DNA of 64,000 bases from Polynucleobacter sp. MG-27-Goln-C1 (GCF_018881905.1 NZ_JACVPM010000001.1:722575-786574), one strand, 5' to 3'; positions 17,334-27,023 are shown, numbered from the stretch's first letter. The notes: generated from the letters alone by a model not told the origin. Made by a program: numbers and translations.

Positions 17334-18525
17334 TCCGGTTTTGGCGACACAGCCAAAACTCACCGCCCTTCCTCCGCTATCTTTGTATATTCACTTTCCG
17401 TGGTGTGAAAAGAAGTGCCCTTACTGCGACTTCAACTCGCATCAAATTAAAGATACGGCCGAAGGTGGGAAAGTTTCTCAAGGATTTGATGAGGCGCGCT
17501 ATATCAACGCCCTCATTGCTGATCTTGAGACAGAATTACCTCGTACCTGGGGTCGTCAAGTACATAGCATCTTTATTGGTGGTGGCACTCCAAGCTTGAT
17601 GTCCGCTAATGGCATGAATGAACTCCTCTCAGCCATTCGAGCACGTGTGAACTTAGAGCCTGATTGTGAAATCACCATGGAAGCTAATCCCGGTTCAGTC
17701 GAAGCAGAAAAGTTTGCTGGCTTTGCTAAAGCAGGTATCAATCGAGTCTCTTTAGGTATTCAGAGTTTTCAGGATCAGCAGCTCAAGGCCTTGGGACGCA
17801 TTCATAACGGTGAAGAAGCCAAGCGCGCGATTGCGATTGCCTTGCAGCACTTTAAATCTGTCAATCTGGATTTGATGTTCGGTTTACCGAACCAAACTTT
17901 GGAAGCTGCTAAAGCGGATATTGAAACCGCCCTCTCGTTTAAGACTCCACACCTATCCTTTTACAACCTCACACTAGAGCCCAATACTTACTTTGCGAAC
18001 TTTCCTCCGAAGCTTCCAAATGAAGATGAGATTGATGCAATCTTTGAACAGAACTTGGCACTATTAGAAGCAGCAGGTTATCGGCGCTATGAGGTATCTG
18101 CTTATGCTAAAAAAGATCAGGAGTGCAAACACAATCTCAACTACTGGCGCTTTGGGGATTACATTGGGATTGGCGCAGGTGCACACGGAAAGATTTCCTT
18201 CCCAGACAAAATCACCCGCCAAGTGCGAGAGCGTCATCCAGAAACCTATATGCAGGCAATGGAAAATAAAGGCAATGCCCTAATTGAAGCAAGAGAGATT
18301 CCAGCTAAAGATCTTCCATTTGAATTCATGCTCAATACATTGCGCCTGACGGACGGCGTGGATACCGTTACCTTTAGCGAGCGTACTGGCTTGCCACTGA
18401 ACGTGGTTTCAAAAGGATTGGAAGAAGCTAGTAAGAAAGGTTTGTTAGATCCCAATCCAAACAAACTCAAGGCCACTGAACAAGGTTTGCGCTATCTCAA
18501 CAATCTGCAAGAGATGTTCTTATAA
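17317..18525 (+). CDS. hemW: Radical SAM heme chaperone HemW
   Basis: This 402-residue protein has the radical-SAM cluster motif CEKKCPYC (C30, C34, C37), followed by IGGGTPSL and the C-terminal HemN domain. It has the HNLNYW sequence typical of HemW and lacks the N-terminal extra cysteine region of HemN. HemW inserts heme into respiratory enzymes. The start is a GTG inside the 3' end of rdgB, giving translational coupling; a later start would truncate the N-terminal strand. Confidence 0.93.
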   Translation: MLNPLNPVLATQPKLTALPPLSLYIHFPWCEKKCPYCDFNSHQIKDTAEGGKVSQGFDEARYINALIADLETELPRTWGRQVHSIFIGGGTPSLMSANGMNELLSAIRARVNLEPDCEITMEANPGSVEAEKFAGFAKAGINRVSLGIQSFQDQQLKALGRIHNGEEAKRAIAIALQHFKSVNLDLMFGLPNQTLEAAKADIETALSFKTPHLSFYNLTLEPNTYFANFPPKLPNEDEIDAIFEQNLALLEAAGYRRYEVSAYAKKDQECKHNLNYWRFGDYIGIGAGAHGKISFPDKITRQVRERHPETYMQAMENKGNALIEAREIPAKDLPFEFMLNTLRLTDGVDTVTFSERTGLPLNVVSKGLEEASKKGLLDPNPNKLKATEQGLRYLNNLQEMFL

Positions 18526-18553
18526 GTCTAAAGATTGTGTTTGCGGGCCAGGG

Positions 18554-19357
18554 TTACTTTCCAGCCCAGACAGGTGGCTGGCCATCCAAGAATGCAGAAA
18601 CACCATTCTTAAAATCTTCACTGCCATAGCATTCCCGAATGAGATCGCTGCAGTCTGGTAAATTATTTTTAATCAATCTAGCTAAAGTCAACTTGGTCGA
18701 TTTTTGTGTAATGGGCGCTAATTTTATTAAGCGCTCAGCCAATTGATTAGCCTCAGCCTCAAGATTCTCAGCTGGATAAGTCGCCAAGAGATAACCTTGT
18801 TTAAGCAACTCAGGCGCAGTAACTAGCTCGGCCAATAACAACATACGCTTAACGATATTGATGCCTAGATGCGTAACGAGCCAAGCAACGTTACCGGCAG
18901 ATAGGCAATTGCCGAGTGTCTTTGCAATCGGAACTCCAAAGCGAGCATCTGATGAAGAGATCCTGAAATCACAACAACTGGCGATTGCTAGGCCCCCACC
19001 GACTGCCATGCCATCAATCACCGCAATCGTCGGGATAGGCAATGTTGCCAGGGGAGCTAAATATTGATCGATACCCTCTTCATACGAAATCCCGTCCTCA
19101 CCAGAAGTAAAGCTAGAGAACTGAGCGATATCACTTCCAGAGACAAAAGACTTCCCACCAGCACCACGCAAGATAGCAACTTTGGCCTTAGAGTTCTTGG
19201 CTAAATCTTCACAAATGGATTTCAGGCTCTGATACATCCCTACTGTCATTGCATTACGAGCAGCAACGTGATCAAAAGTGATGTACGCAATATGATTGCG
19301 AAGCTCTAAGCGAACTTCAGCAATACGTTCTGGAGTGGAGTTATTTTCTGCTGTCAT
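18554..19357 (-). CDS. Enoyl-CoA hydratase/isomerase family protein
   Basis: This 267-residue crotonase-fold protein has an oxyanion-hole region GGKSFVSGSDIAQF and the second oxyanion motif GMAVGGGLAIASCCDFRI. It probably hydrates or isomerises an acyl-CoA; the substrate cannot be told. The start chosen, MTAENNS, lies directly after the T-tract of a terminator-like hairpin; an upstream ATG at 19378 lies inside the hairpin loop (seven extra residues). Neither has a clean Shine-Dalgarno. It is convergent with hemW. The tctC-like and CaiB-like genes next to it suggest a shared organic-acid pathway. Confidence 0.85.
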   Translation of the reverse strand: MTAENNSTPERIAEVRLELRNHIAYITFDHVAARNAMTVGMYQSLKSICEDLAKNSKAKVAILRGAGGKSFVSGSDIAQFSSFTSGEDGISYEEGIDQYLAPLATLPIPTIAVIDGMAVGGGLAIASCCDFRISSSDARFGVPIAKTLGNCLSAGNVAWLVTHLGINIVKRMLLLAELVTAPELLKQGYLLATYPAENLEAEANQLAERLIKLAPITQKSTKLTLARLIKNNLPDCSDLIRECYGSEDFKNGVSAFLDGQPPVWAGK

Positions 19358-19362
19358 GAAAT

Positions 19363-19391
19363 AAAAACCCCCCCTCATTCAAGAGAGAGGG
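19363..19391 (-). terminator. Terminator-like hairpin abutting the hydratase start codon
   Basis: On the minus strand CCCTC (19387-19391) pairs with GAGGG (19372-19376) across a 10-base loop and is followed by TTTTTATTT. The hydratase ATG at 19357 follows at once. It could end the tctC-like transcript or attenuate the hydratase gene. Confidence 0.6.
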
Positions 19392-19429
19392 TCTGTAAAT
19401 ACTATAACTGAATAAGCCGATTCTAGAAA

Positions 19430-20428
19430 TTATTCAGACTTGATGTTCAGACTCTTTACCAAGCGCTGATACTTTGCCAACTCACCCGCCAAGAACAAGC
19501 TGAAAGCAGCTGGTGTTGTTGGGCCTTCAGGCTGTAGACCCTGAGCATCCAAAGTTTTCTTAATCTCTGGATCATTCGTAGCTGCTTTAACTGCTTGGTC
19601 AATCTTATTGACTACAGCTGGATCCATGCCTTTTGGCCCCATTACGGAGTACCAATTAGTCACATCAAATCCAACGATGCCTACCTCGTTAAATGTAGGT
19701 ACGTTTGGTAGTAGTGCCAAACGCTTTGGTGTTGAAATTGCTAATGCCTTCAAGTTACCCTGCTTAATTTGCTGCAAATTGGGTGGCAAGGTATCAAAGT
19801 TCATAGTGATTTGACCACCTAGTAAGTCCACAATCGCTTGACCACTCCCCTTGTAAGGCACGTGATTCATTTCTACACCAGCAATCTTGGAGAACAGGGC
19901 ACCAGCGAGATGCTGCGTACTACCAATACCGGATGAGCCATAAGTCATCTGACCTGGATTCTGCTTGGCCAAAGAAATTAATTGCGCTACCGAGTTCACT
20001 GGAAGTGTAGATTTAACAACCAAGACGTTTGGCACATAACCCAAATAGGTGATTGGCGTAAAGTCTGTTGCTGGGTTGTAAGGAACGTTCTTCAGAACAT
20101 AAGGCGAGATTGCATTGGAGTTGGAATGCCCCATCAATAATGTGTAGCCATCTGGATTGGATTTAGCAACGAGGTCTGCGCCAATAGTTCCCGCAGCACC
20201 AGATTTATTTTCAATGATGACGCTTTGACCCAAAATCTCGCCCATCTTTGGAGAGATAGCGCGAGCCACAATATCGGTACCGCCACCAGGAGCAAATCCG
20301 ACAATTAAACGAATAGGTTTAGTTGGGAAGGCCTGTTGCGCGCTCGCAGAAAATGGCAAGGCACTACAAATACCTAGGGCCAAAAAAGCGAATCTACGCA
20401 AAATCCTTTTAGGGGATTGATTGGTCAT
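19430..20428 (-). CDS. Tripartite tricarboxylate transporter substrate-binding receptor (TctC family)
   Basis: This 332-residue periplasmic protein has a signal peptide (cleavage near SASAQQAFP) and the family motif IRLIVGFAPGGGTDIVAR, then KSGAAGTIGADLVAKS and the MTYGSSGIGSTQHLAG ligand loop. The start is MTNQSPKR at 20428, preceded by a GGAGACC Shine-Dalgarno; the longer open frame is rejected. No TctA/TctB membrane genes are nearby, so it is an orphan receptor of the kind that is highly expanded in Burkholderiales. It is divergent from the CoA-transferase gene. Confidence 0.92.
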   Translation of the reverse strand: MTNQSPKRILRRFAFLALGICSALPFSASAQQAFPTKPIRLIVGFAPGGGTDIVARAISPKMGEILGQSVIIENKSGAAGTIGADLVAKSNPDGYTLLMGHSNSNAISPYVLKNVPYNPATDFTPITYLGYVPNVLVVKSTLPVNSVAQLISLAKQNPGQMTYGSSGIGSTQHLAGALFSKIAGVEMNHVPYKGSGQAIVDLLGGQITMNFDTLPPNLQQIKQGNLKALAISTPKRLALLPNVPTFNEVGIVGFDVTNWYSVMGPKGMDPAVVNKIDQAVKAATNDPEIKKTLDAQGLQPEGPTTPAAFSLFLAGELAKYQRLVKSLNIKSE

Positions 20429-20505
20429 ACGGTCTCCATTTTTTGTTTTATATTCAAGGCTAGTATTTAGCAGATCAATATAAACATATAAAAACAATTG
20501 AGACA

Positions 20506-21723
20506 ATGATGAAAACACCTACCGGCAAGCCTTTACCCCTGGCTGGCGTCCGAGTTCTTGACGTGAGTCAAGTAATGGCCGGACCCTACTGCTGCATGTT
20601 GCTTGCGGACTTGGGTGCTGATGTCATCAAAATCGAACCTCCTGGTACTGGAGACCAGACTCGTGGCGCAATGGGATTCAAGATGAAAGGTTCAGACAGC
20701 ATGGGCTTTCTGAATATGAATCGCAATAAGCGCAGCGTGACGCTCAACCTCAAAACTGAAGCTGGAAAAAAGGTATTTTTTGAGCTGGTTAAAACTGCGG
20801 ATATTTTGGTTGAAAACTATCGCCCAGGTGTCATGAAAAAACTGGGCATTGATTACCACTCATTAAAAGAGATTAATCCAGGGTTGGTCTATGCCAGCAT
20901 CTCTGGATTTGGGCAAACGGGTCCATGGGCAGATCGCCCTGGTTTTGATTTGATGGCACAAGCGATGTCTGGCGTCATGAGCGTGACAGGCTATCCGGAT
21001 GGTCCTCCTGTAAAAGCGGGTGTTCCAGTAGCCGATATTGGTTGCGCCCTCTTCGCAGTCTATGGAATTTTGTCAGCCTATATTGGTAAAACCAAATCCG
21101 GCGAAGGTCAATTTATTGATGCATCCCTATTTGATTCCGCCTTGGCTTTCTCCATATGGGATACAGCGCAATATTGGGGCACAGGTGTTGAGCCATACAA
21201 ACTTGGTACAGCCAATCACATGAGCGCCCCCTATCAGGCCATGAAAGCCTCTGATGGTTACTTTGTAATGGGAGCCACCAATCAAAAGCTCTGGAAACTC
21301 CTCTGCGACAAGATTGGTCGCCCAGAATTATTTGAAGATCCGCTGTTTATCACCAATCCACTTCGCTTAGCCAATCGCTTAATGTTGGCAAGCGAACTTG
21401 AAAAGACCTTCGTTACCAAAACTAGTGATGAATGGGTTGATCTCCTCTTGGCGGCAGGTATCCCGGCTGGGCCAATCAATACCTACCCCGAAGCTTTTGA
21501 TAGCGAGCATGGTCAGTACCGGAAGATGCGCATGGAGATTGATCATCCAATCGAGGGCAAGGTTCCCAATATTGGCTTTGCAGTCAAGATGATGGGTACA
21601 CCACAACAAGTATCTCGCCACCCTCCTTTGCTTGGTGAGCACACTGATGAGGTGCTTCAGGAATTAGGTATCGCCGGCGCTGAACTCAAGGCATTAGAAG
21701 AAGGCGGGGCCTTTAATCCCTAG
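20506..21723 (+). CDS. CaiB/BaiF family CoA-transferase
   Basis: This 405-residue protein is typical of family III CoA-transferases: VLDVSQVMAGPYCCMLLADLGADVIKIE at the start (motif split here as two parts, LDVSQVMAGPY and LADLGADVIKIE) and the catalytic aspartate in PVADIGCAL (D177). It moves CoA between organic acids. Start ATG at 20506 or the next ATG at 20509. The neighbouring TctC receptor and enoyl-CoA hydratase suggest uptake and activation of a carboxylic acid. It is followed by a strong bidirectional terminator. Confidence 0.92.
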   Translation: MMKTPTGKPLPLAGVRVLDVSQVMAGPYCCMLLADLGADVIKIEPPGTGDQTRGAMGFKMKGSDSMGFLNMNRNKRSVTLNLKTEAGKKVFFELVKTADILVENYRPGVMKKLGIDYHSLKEINPGLVYASISGFGQTGPWADRPGFDLMAQAMSGVMSVTGYPDGPPVKAGVPVADIGCALFAVYGILSAYIGKTKSGEGQFIDASLFDSALAFSIWDTAQYWGTGVEPYKLGTANHMSAPYQAMKASDGYFVMGATNQKLWKLLCDKIGRPELFEDPLFITNPLRLANRLMLASELEKTFVTKTSDEWVDLLLAAGIPAGPINTYPEAFDSEHGQYRKMRMEIDHPIEGKVPNIGFAVKMMGTPQQVSRHPPLLGEHTDEVLQELGIAGAELKALEEGGAFNP

Positions 21724-21744
21724 AGGAAAATTCTCAGTTTCCGT

Positions 21745-21782
21745 GCAAAGAAAAAGGACTCCGTAGAGTCCTTTTTCTTTGC
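21745..21782. terminator. Bidirectional Rho-independent terminator
   Basis: A perfect 17-bp stem (GCAAAGAAAAAGGACTC with its complement) closes on the loop CGTA. A-rich and T-rich arms serve both strands. It separates the convergent CoA-transferase and alkylsulfatase genes. Confidence 0.95.
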
Positions 21783-21793
21783 AGGTAATTTAC

Positions 21794-23896
21794 TTACTCA
21801 CCAGCTGTAATAGCCAACTCCTGCGCCTCGAATGGATCTCTATTGGGCTTAACAGGTGCAGCCTTTTTAGACTTTGTACCAGGCATTAATTCAAAGTCTG
21901 GGGTAAAGACAGTCAAAGTGCCTCGCAACTGTTCAAATACTTTGCGATCACCGTCAAACTTAACCTTACCTTCAGCCTGCAATTTATCAAATGTTGTTTG
22001 ACCACCCATGACCTGCTCAAGATCGCTGCGATTTAATGTAACAGTCAGGTTTGGATTTTTTGCCTGCTGACCTTTGATATTGGTCAAAGCAGAGTTACTC
22101 ATCTCCACTACAAACTTCTCACCATTGTCTGGGGTAACAAGGTTGATAGTGAATTTCATATCCGCCGCTTTTTTGCTATCCATACTGATTGCCAGCGCAT
22201 TGAGCCAAAGCTCAGTTGTCATGCCTTTGATCATGTCAGGACCATTTGACTTTGGAGAAGCGCCTGAGGGCATGCCATGACGAAGCTCATAAGCCGCGCC
22301 CAAGAAACTATTGCGCATACTTGGACTTTCTTTTTGATAGCCAATCTGCTCAAAAATATCTGCCAATAAATCTTTTGCAGCGGTGTTATTTGGCTGGGCA
22401 TATACAAGCTTATTCACAATCTCCATCGCCTCACGGTATTTACCCTGCTGATAGAGCTGCTTACCTTTGGCCATGATCTTGGCAGAACCACCCATCATCT
22501 CAACATATAAGGGAGCCGAATCTTTCGGAGATAAGGGAGCCAGAGTTGCTGGATTTGCATCCCAATAACCTAGATAGCGATTGATGACCGCGCGGCTATT
22601 GTGCTCTTCAGAACCGTGATAGCTGTGCGCAGCCCATTGCTTTTTCAAGCTCTCAGGTTGTTTATAGACGTTCTGAATTTCATTAATGGTGACGCCATTG
22701 TTAGCTAAATGCAGAACTTCATTATGTAAATGCGCATAACTATCGCGTTGAGTGCGCATCACCTCTTGAATACGTTCATTACCCCAACGTGGCCAAGTAT
22801 GAGACGCAAACATCACTTCACTTTCATTGCCATAACGATACAAAGCATTATTAATATTCTTTGACCAAGCCAAAGAGTCGCGCACTAAAGCGCCGCGCAA
22901 TGTGTAAATGTTGTGAATCGTTCCGGTAATGTTCTCTGCTGCCCAGAAAGCCTTGAACTGCGGGAAATAGGTATTCATTTCAGCAGGCGCTTCAGTACCC
23001 GGTGTATTTTGGAACTCCATTTCAACACCATCTACTGTCATCTTTTCGAACGGCTGATTGATGTAGACGTTAGGCTCGATCAAGCCTAGGTTACCTGCTG
23101 CAGTATTTTTACCAATCGATTGGTCTACGTGACCAAATGGGCTGCGCGGCAGGAGCACGCCATATTGGAAGTACATACGACGGGTCATAGCATTACCAGC
23201 ATAGACGTTTTCAGCAATCGCATGATCCATAAAGCCCGCAGGTGCGATTATTTTTACTTTGCCACTCTTTACATCGGCCTCGTCCACGACCCCGCGCACA
23301 CCACCGAAGTGGTCGCCATGGGAATGGGAATACACCACCGCTACCACTGGACGCTTTCCTAGCTTCTCGTTCACCAACTCAAGTGCTGCACGAGCTGTCT
23401 CTTTTGCCGTTAATGGGTCAAACACAATCCATCCAGTATTGGTTTTGACGAAGCTAATATTGGCTAAGTCAAAGCCACGCACTTGATAGATCTTTCCCGG
23501 TACAACCTCATAGAGGCCATAACCCATATTAAGAATCGCTTGGCGTTGCAGGGATGGGTGAACGCTATCAAAGTCTTTACCCTGCAATAGGAACTCGTAA
23601 CTACCCATATCCCAGGCAACGTTACCTGCATCAGCCATGATGGTCTTATAAGCAGGGGCAGCGATAAATCCTTTTTTAGCCTCTTCAAAGTCACGCTTAT
23701 CTTCAAACGGCAGGGTTTTGCGCAAACCGTTTTGTAACTCTACCGTATAGGTGGATGGTGACTTACCCTTAGCGTCAAAGTGCTTGCCTTGCATTGCACC
23801 TGGATCAGCAACTACTCCCCCGCCTCCAGCAGCTAAAGCAGAATTGCTAGAAAGGAGTGCAATGGAGATTGCAATGAGCGTAAGTTGGGTTTTCAT
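21794..23896 (-). CDS. Linear alkylsulfatase of the metallo-beta-lactamase fold (SdsA/BDS1-like)
   Basis: This 700-residue protein has a Sec signal peptide (cleavage after about residue 22), a catalytic metallo-beta-lactamase domain with HSHGDH (191-196) as zinc ligands, an alkylsulfatase dimerisation domain and a C-terminal SCP2-like lipid-binding domain (about 570-680). Enzymes of this architecture hydrolyse primary alkyl sulfates such as SDS to alcohol and sulfate in the periplasm. It ends with a basic, glutamate-rich tail. It stands alone and leftward; 97 bp separate it from the histidine kinase gene upstream. Confidence 0.9.
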   Translation of the reverse strand: MKTQLTLIAISIALLSSNSALAAGGGGVVADPGAMQGKHFDAKGKSPSTYTVELQNGLRKTLPFEDKRDFEEAKKGFIAAPAYKTIMADAGNVAWDMGSYEFLLQGKDFDSVHPSLQRQAILNMGYGLYEVVPGKIYQVRGFDLANISFVKTNTGWIVFDPLTAKETARAALELVNEKLGKRPVVAVVYSHSHGDHFGGVRGVVDEADVKSGKVKIIAPAGFMDHAIAENVYAGNAMTRRMYFQYGVLLPRSPFGHVDQSIGKNTAAGNLGLIEPNVYINQPFEKMTVDGVEMEFQNTPGTEAPAEMNTYFPQFKAFWAAENITGTIHNIYTLRGALVRDSLAWSKNINNALYRYGNESEVMFASHTWPRWGNERIQEVMRTQRDSYAHLHNEVLHLANNGVTINEIQNVYKQPESLKKQWAAHSYHGSEEHNSRAVINRYLGYWDANPATLAPLSPKDSAPLYVEMMGGSAKIMAKGKQLYQQGKYREAMEIVNKLVYAQPNNTAAKDLLADIFEQIGYQKESPSMRNSFLGAAYELRHGMPSGASPKSNGPDMIKGMTTELWLNALAISMDSKKAADMKFTINLVTPDNGEKFVVEMSNSALTNIKGQQAKNPNLTVTLNRSDLEQVMGGQTTFDKLQAEGKVKFDGDRKVFEQLRGTLTVFTPDFELMPGTKSKKAAPVKPNRDPFEAQELAITAGE

Positions 23897-23994
23897 AGAA
23901 GCCTTAAAGTGTTGCGAGTATTAGTAAAACAGCTACTTTACGAATTTAAAGAGAGGGTTACCTTTGGGCAATTAGCCTTAGGGCTAATATTTAA

Positions 23995-25434
23995 CTAATG
24001 AATAGAGGGTAAAAAGATGGCAAATTGCGCACCGCTACCCGGCGCATCCTCATACCGAATGCTCCCACCATGACGAGCAATGATGTGCTGGCAGAGCCAT
24101 AAGCCCAAGCCCATGCCCGATTTTTTATTACTGCCAGCAAGCAATTCAAATAGATGGGATTGAGTTTCCACCGGAATACCCAAACCATTATCGGTAATCA
24201 GCATTTCAACTCCTTCTACAACATCATGACTTTCAATCTTCAAAGTTTTTGCGGTAGATGGCGATTCAGCAAGGGCTTGAATGGCATTGTTAATTAAATT
24301 CAGAAGGACTTGCTGAATCTCAGTTCGATTGACATTCACCAAAACGCTCGATGAGAGACTTAGAACAACTTGGATATTTTTTGACTGAATTTCAGGTTTA
24401 GTAATCTTGAGAACGGATTCAATTAACTCGCCAAGCTCTACTTGTTCGGCGCCAATCTTTCCATCTGAAAAGATTGATCTGAGTGATCGAATAATATTTG
24501 CAGCTCTCTGATTGTCTGACAACAAAGCCGATAAGACCTCCTGGCTCTGCTCAACACTTAAACTGCCCTCCGCAAGCTTCTTCTGCAAAAATTGAATATT
24601 TAAGAAAGAGGCGCCTAAGGGTTGGTTCAGCTCATGAGCAATCGAGGCTGATAAGGCTCCAGTAGCAACGGTTTTATTAGCCTTTAGAAGTCCAGATATC
24701 AAACTCTCCCGCTCCGATAGGAGTGCCTTAATTTCCTCATTCTCACTTTTTGATTTTGCGTTTGCCAAGGCGACTCTTTCCGCCCAATAACCACCTAAGG
24801 CAATATAAGAGAGTGTATTAATAACTAACTGCCCAATAGTCAGCAATATCAACAGTTGCGGGATTTGCTCTACCTGACTAATGGTGAAACCATTTGAGGC
24901 CAATACCCCTAGACGACCCAAGGCAAAGAACAGTTCGACTGCAGTCGCATATTGCAAATACATTAATTGCTGTGAAGGCTCTGAACTTCTTTTACGCCTA
25001 AGCATCCCAATTTGCCACGAGAAAAATATAAGAGAGATTACACACATAAATGTCGTGCGAATTTCGTAGTTTCCGTAAATACGAAGAAACTCAAAAGTTG
25101 GCACAAAAATAATGACGGAGAGTGCGAATCCATATTTAAAACGTTTGCTAATGGGACTAATTAGGGATTTGCAAAAGAGGAGCTGAAAGACGGCAGCAAT
25201 ATAAAACAGTGAATTAGCAACAGTGAAATTAAATTCAGGCTTTTGCAAGCCCTGAATCACTAGTATTCCACCACCAAAAACAAGCAAGGCAAGGATATTC
25301 ACTATCAATGAACTCATCCAGTATTGATTTGGCCTGAGCTCGCCTTGAGAGCGGTGATAGTGATAAAGACCCAATAGCAGGCCTAACTGAATCGTGGCCA
25401 GAATAAAGAAATACAGGGCAATCAGGAGCTTCAT
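23995..25434 (-). CDS. Membrane sensor histidine kinase without adjacent response regulator
   Basis: This 479-residue protein has about seven hydrophobic segments in residues 1-215 (a 7TM-type sensor region), a coiled coil, a dimerisation/phosphoacceptor domain with SIAHELNQPLG (H267), and a HATPase domain with N-box NLINNAIQAL and glycine boxes DNGLGIP and GMGLGLWL. H-box HELNQPL resembles the LuxQ/FixL-like kinases that work with RR partners elsewhere. No response regulator lies next to it, so it is an orphan. It lies just downstream of the SHP/diheme cytochrome/cytochrome b genes (61 bp) and could respond to quinone or oxygen state; that is inference. Confidence 0.87.
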   Translation of the reverse strand: MKLLIALYFFILATIQLGLLLGLYHYHRSQGELRPNQYWMSSLIVNILALLVFGGGILVIQGLQKPEFNFTVANSLFYIAAVFQLLFCKSLISPISKRFKYGFALSVIIFVPTFEFLRIYGNYEIRTTFMCVISLIFFSWQIGMLRRKRSSEPSQQLMYLQYATAVELFFALGRLGVLASNGFTISQVEQIPQLLILLTIGQLVINTLSYIALGGYWAERVALANAKSKSENEEIKALLSERESLISGLLKANKTVATGALSASIAHELNQPLGASFLNIQFLQKKLAEGSLSVEQSQEVLSALLSDNQRAANIIRSLRSIFSDGKIGAEQVELGELIESVLKITKPEIQSKNIQVVLSLSSSVLVNVNRTEIQQVLLNLINNAIQALAESPSTAKTLKIESHDVVEGVEMLITDNGLGIPVETQSHLFELLAGSNKKSGMGLGLWLCQHIIARHGGSIRYEDAPGSGAQFAIFLPSIH

Positions 25435-25494
25435 GCTATCTATCGTACAACGAGGAACAATGCCTGGGAACTACATCCCCATCAGGTGAGGCAT

Positions 25495-26169
25495 TTACTG
25501 TGTCAAGCTGGGTAAGCCACCACTCAAGGTTAGATAAAAGAAGTAGATAGCACCTAGAAAAATCAAAGATCCAATCAGGTACTGGGGATATCGAATGCCC
25601 TGCTCTGGCATTCCGAGCTTTTTCCCATTGACCATGGACTTCACCAGATTTTGCCGCTCCAATACGCTCATCAGAATAGCGGCGCAAATATGAAGAATCA
25701 CCAGAGCCAAAGCTAAGCTAGCAACTGCTTCATGCATCTCAGATGCAAAATTACCGAAGAATTCCTTAACTGTCAGGTAACCAGTAAATCCGATCAAGAG
25801 AATCAGGAGCATCAGCACAAACATCACTAAGCCACCTGCTGGATTGTGACCAACATCATGATGGGGGCGCCCTCGCAACATCGCCATGAAATGCTCCATG
25901 ACTGCCTTAGGGCTTTTAAGAAACTGGCTGAATCTGGCATAGCGGGTACCAATGACACCCCACACCAATCGAATGAGCACAAGCAAGCCTGCGGTATAGC
26001 CAAATGCATAGTGAATCATGGCCAAGCGCTCGCTCTCTGAAGTGAGCCAAGCGCCAGCAAAACAAATTACCAATAGCCAATGAAATACTCTCACTGGCAT
26101 ATCCCACACCAAAATGGATTGCCTCAACTTCCCAGTCGCACCAATTGTGTCGTTTACAGATGTATTCAT
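25495..26169 (-). CDS. Cytochrome b561-type membrane subunit
   Basis: This 224-residue membrane protein has about five helices and the b561/Ni-hydrogenase cytochrome b pattern: VWDMPVRVFHWLLV in the first helix, IHYAFGYTAGLLVLIRLVWG in the second and LHICAAILMS in the fourth, giving paired heme-ligand histidines. Its start overlaps the diheme cytochrome c stop by 4 bp. It probably passes electrons from quinol to the diheme cytochrome and SHP in the periplasm. Confidence 0.88.
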   Translation of the reverse strand: MNTSVNDTIGATGKLRQSILVWDMPVRVFHWLLVICFAGAWLTSESERLAMIHYAFGYTAGLLVLIRLVWGVIGTRYARFSQFLKSPKAVMEHFMAMLRGRPHHDVGHNPAGGLVMFVLMLLILLIGFTGYLTVKEFFGNFASEMHEAVASLALALVILHICAAILMSVLERQNLVKSMVNGKKLGMPEQGIRYPQYLIGSLIFLGAIYFFYLTLSGGLPSLTQ

Positions 26170-26633
26170 TTCGCAGGGATCCTAATATTATTTTCGCTAA
26201 AGACACCCTTAGCGGCATCAATATGACATGCTCCACAGTTAGCAGGACTCTTAACCCCCGCCCTCTTCCAGATATCCGGCCTCACCTCATCATGCTTCCG
26301 AATAAACCAAGATGTTTTGGTGATGCGATTTTCTGGGGCAGTCTCGCTATATTTTTGACGAGTAGCAGCATTCTTAATTAACCAGCTCGTGATCTCAGCC
26401 TGAGTCTTTGCATCCACGCTGGCATCGGTCCCAAAGTGTTTCGAGAGACTAGACATCACATTTTTCCAGCTTTGCTCGCTTAATAGTCCTGGCGGATAGG
26501 CCATATGGCAACTTGCGCACTCCGCCTCATAAGAAGTTGGTGCATCGGCAGGCATCGACATCTTGGCGGCAAAGCTAGCAGACGCGAAGAAACATAAGCA
26601 AAGGGAAAGGTAAAACGTGTGGTGGATTTTCAT
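26166..26633 (-). CDS. Diheme cytochrome c (DHC)
   Basis: This 155-residue protein has a signal peptide (cleavage near ASFAA) and two CxxCH sites: CASCH near residue 40 and CGACH near residue 133. This matches the diheme cytochrome c that is genetically linked to SHP. It lies 6 bp after the SHP gene and is translationally coupled to the cytochrome b gene. Confidence 0.9.
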   Translation of the reverse strand: MKIHHTFYLSLCLCFFASASFAAKMSMPADAPTSYEAECASCHMAYPPGLLSEQSWKNVMSSLSKHFGTDASVDAKTQAEITSWLIKNAATRQKYSETAPENRITKTSWFIRKHDEVRPDIWKRAGVKSPANCGACHIDAAKGVFSENNIRIPAK

Positions 26634-26639
26634 AGGGAT

Positions 26640-27023
26640 TTATTTGACTGTCATTAACCAGGAGAGGACATCCGCTTTTTCTTGCGCGCTACAGTCCCTG
26701 CCAAGTACATCATTGCAATTACTCTTAAACCACTTATCGGCTTTAGCTTCATCAGTGAATCGCGCAGGATTGGCGCTAGGTGCTAATGGCTTAATTACCT
26801 TGCCAGTAACAATATGTTTGGTGTCGTGATTGGGGGGATTCTCATGGCAGGAGGCACAGCTCCACTCTTTGCCATGTTTGGCATTAAAGAACTGCTCTCC
26901 ACGAGCTGGCGATGCCTTACCGGATTGAGCCTCATAGGACTTCAGCAAATCAGATGGCGTTGCGGCACTGACAGCAAGCGCCAGAACCATCAAGACCATT
27001 CCAGAAAAGTACTTCAAAAACAT
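26640..27023 (-). CDS. SHP-type (DUF1924) monoheme cytochrome c
   Basis: This 127-residue protein has a signal peptide (cleavage near AVSAA) and one CASCH heme site near residue 56, followed by HENPPNHDTKHIVTGKVIKPLAPSANP, conserved as two segments in the sphaeroides heme protein family. SHP is an oxygen-binding class I cytochrome c with an unusual asparagine heme ligand. Linkage to DHC and a cytochrome b is established in other proteobacteria, and all three are present here in the same order. It is first in the operon. Confidence 0.88.
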   Translation of the reverse strand: MFLKYFSGMVLMVLALAVSAATPSDLLKSYEAQSGKASPARGEQFFNAKHGKEWSCASCHENPPNHDTKHIVTGKVIKPLAPSANPARFTDEAKADKWFKSNCNDVLGRDCSAQEKADVLSWLMTVK

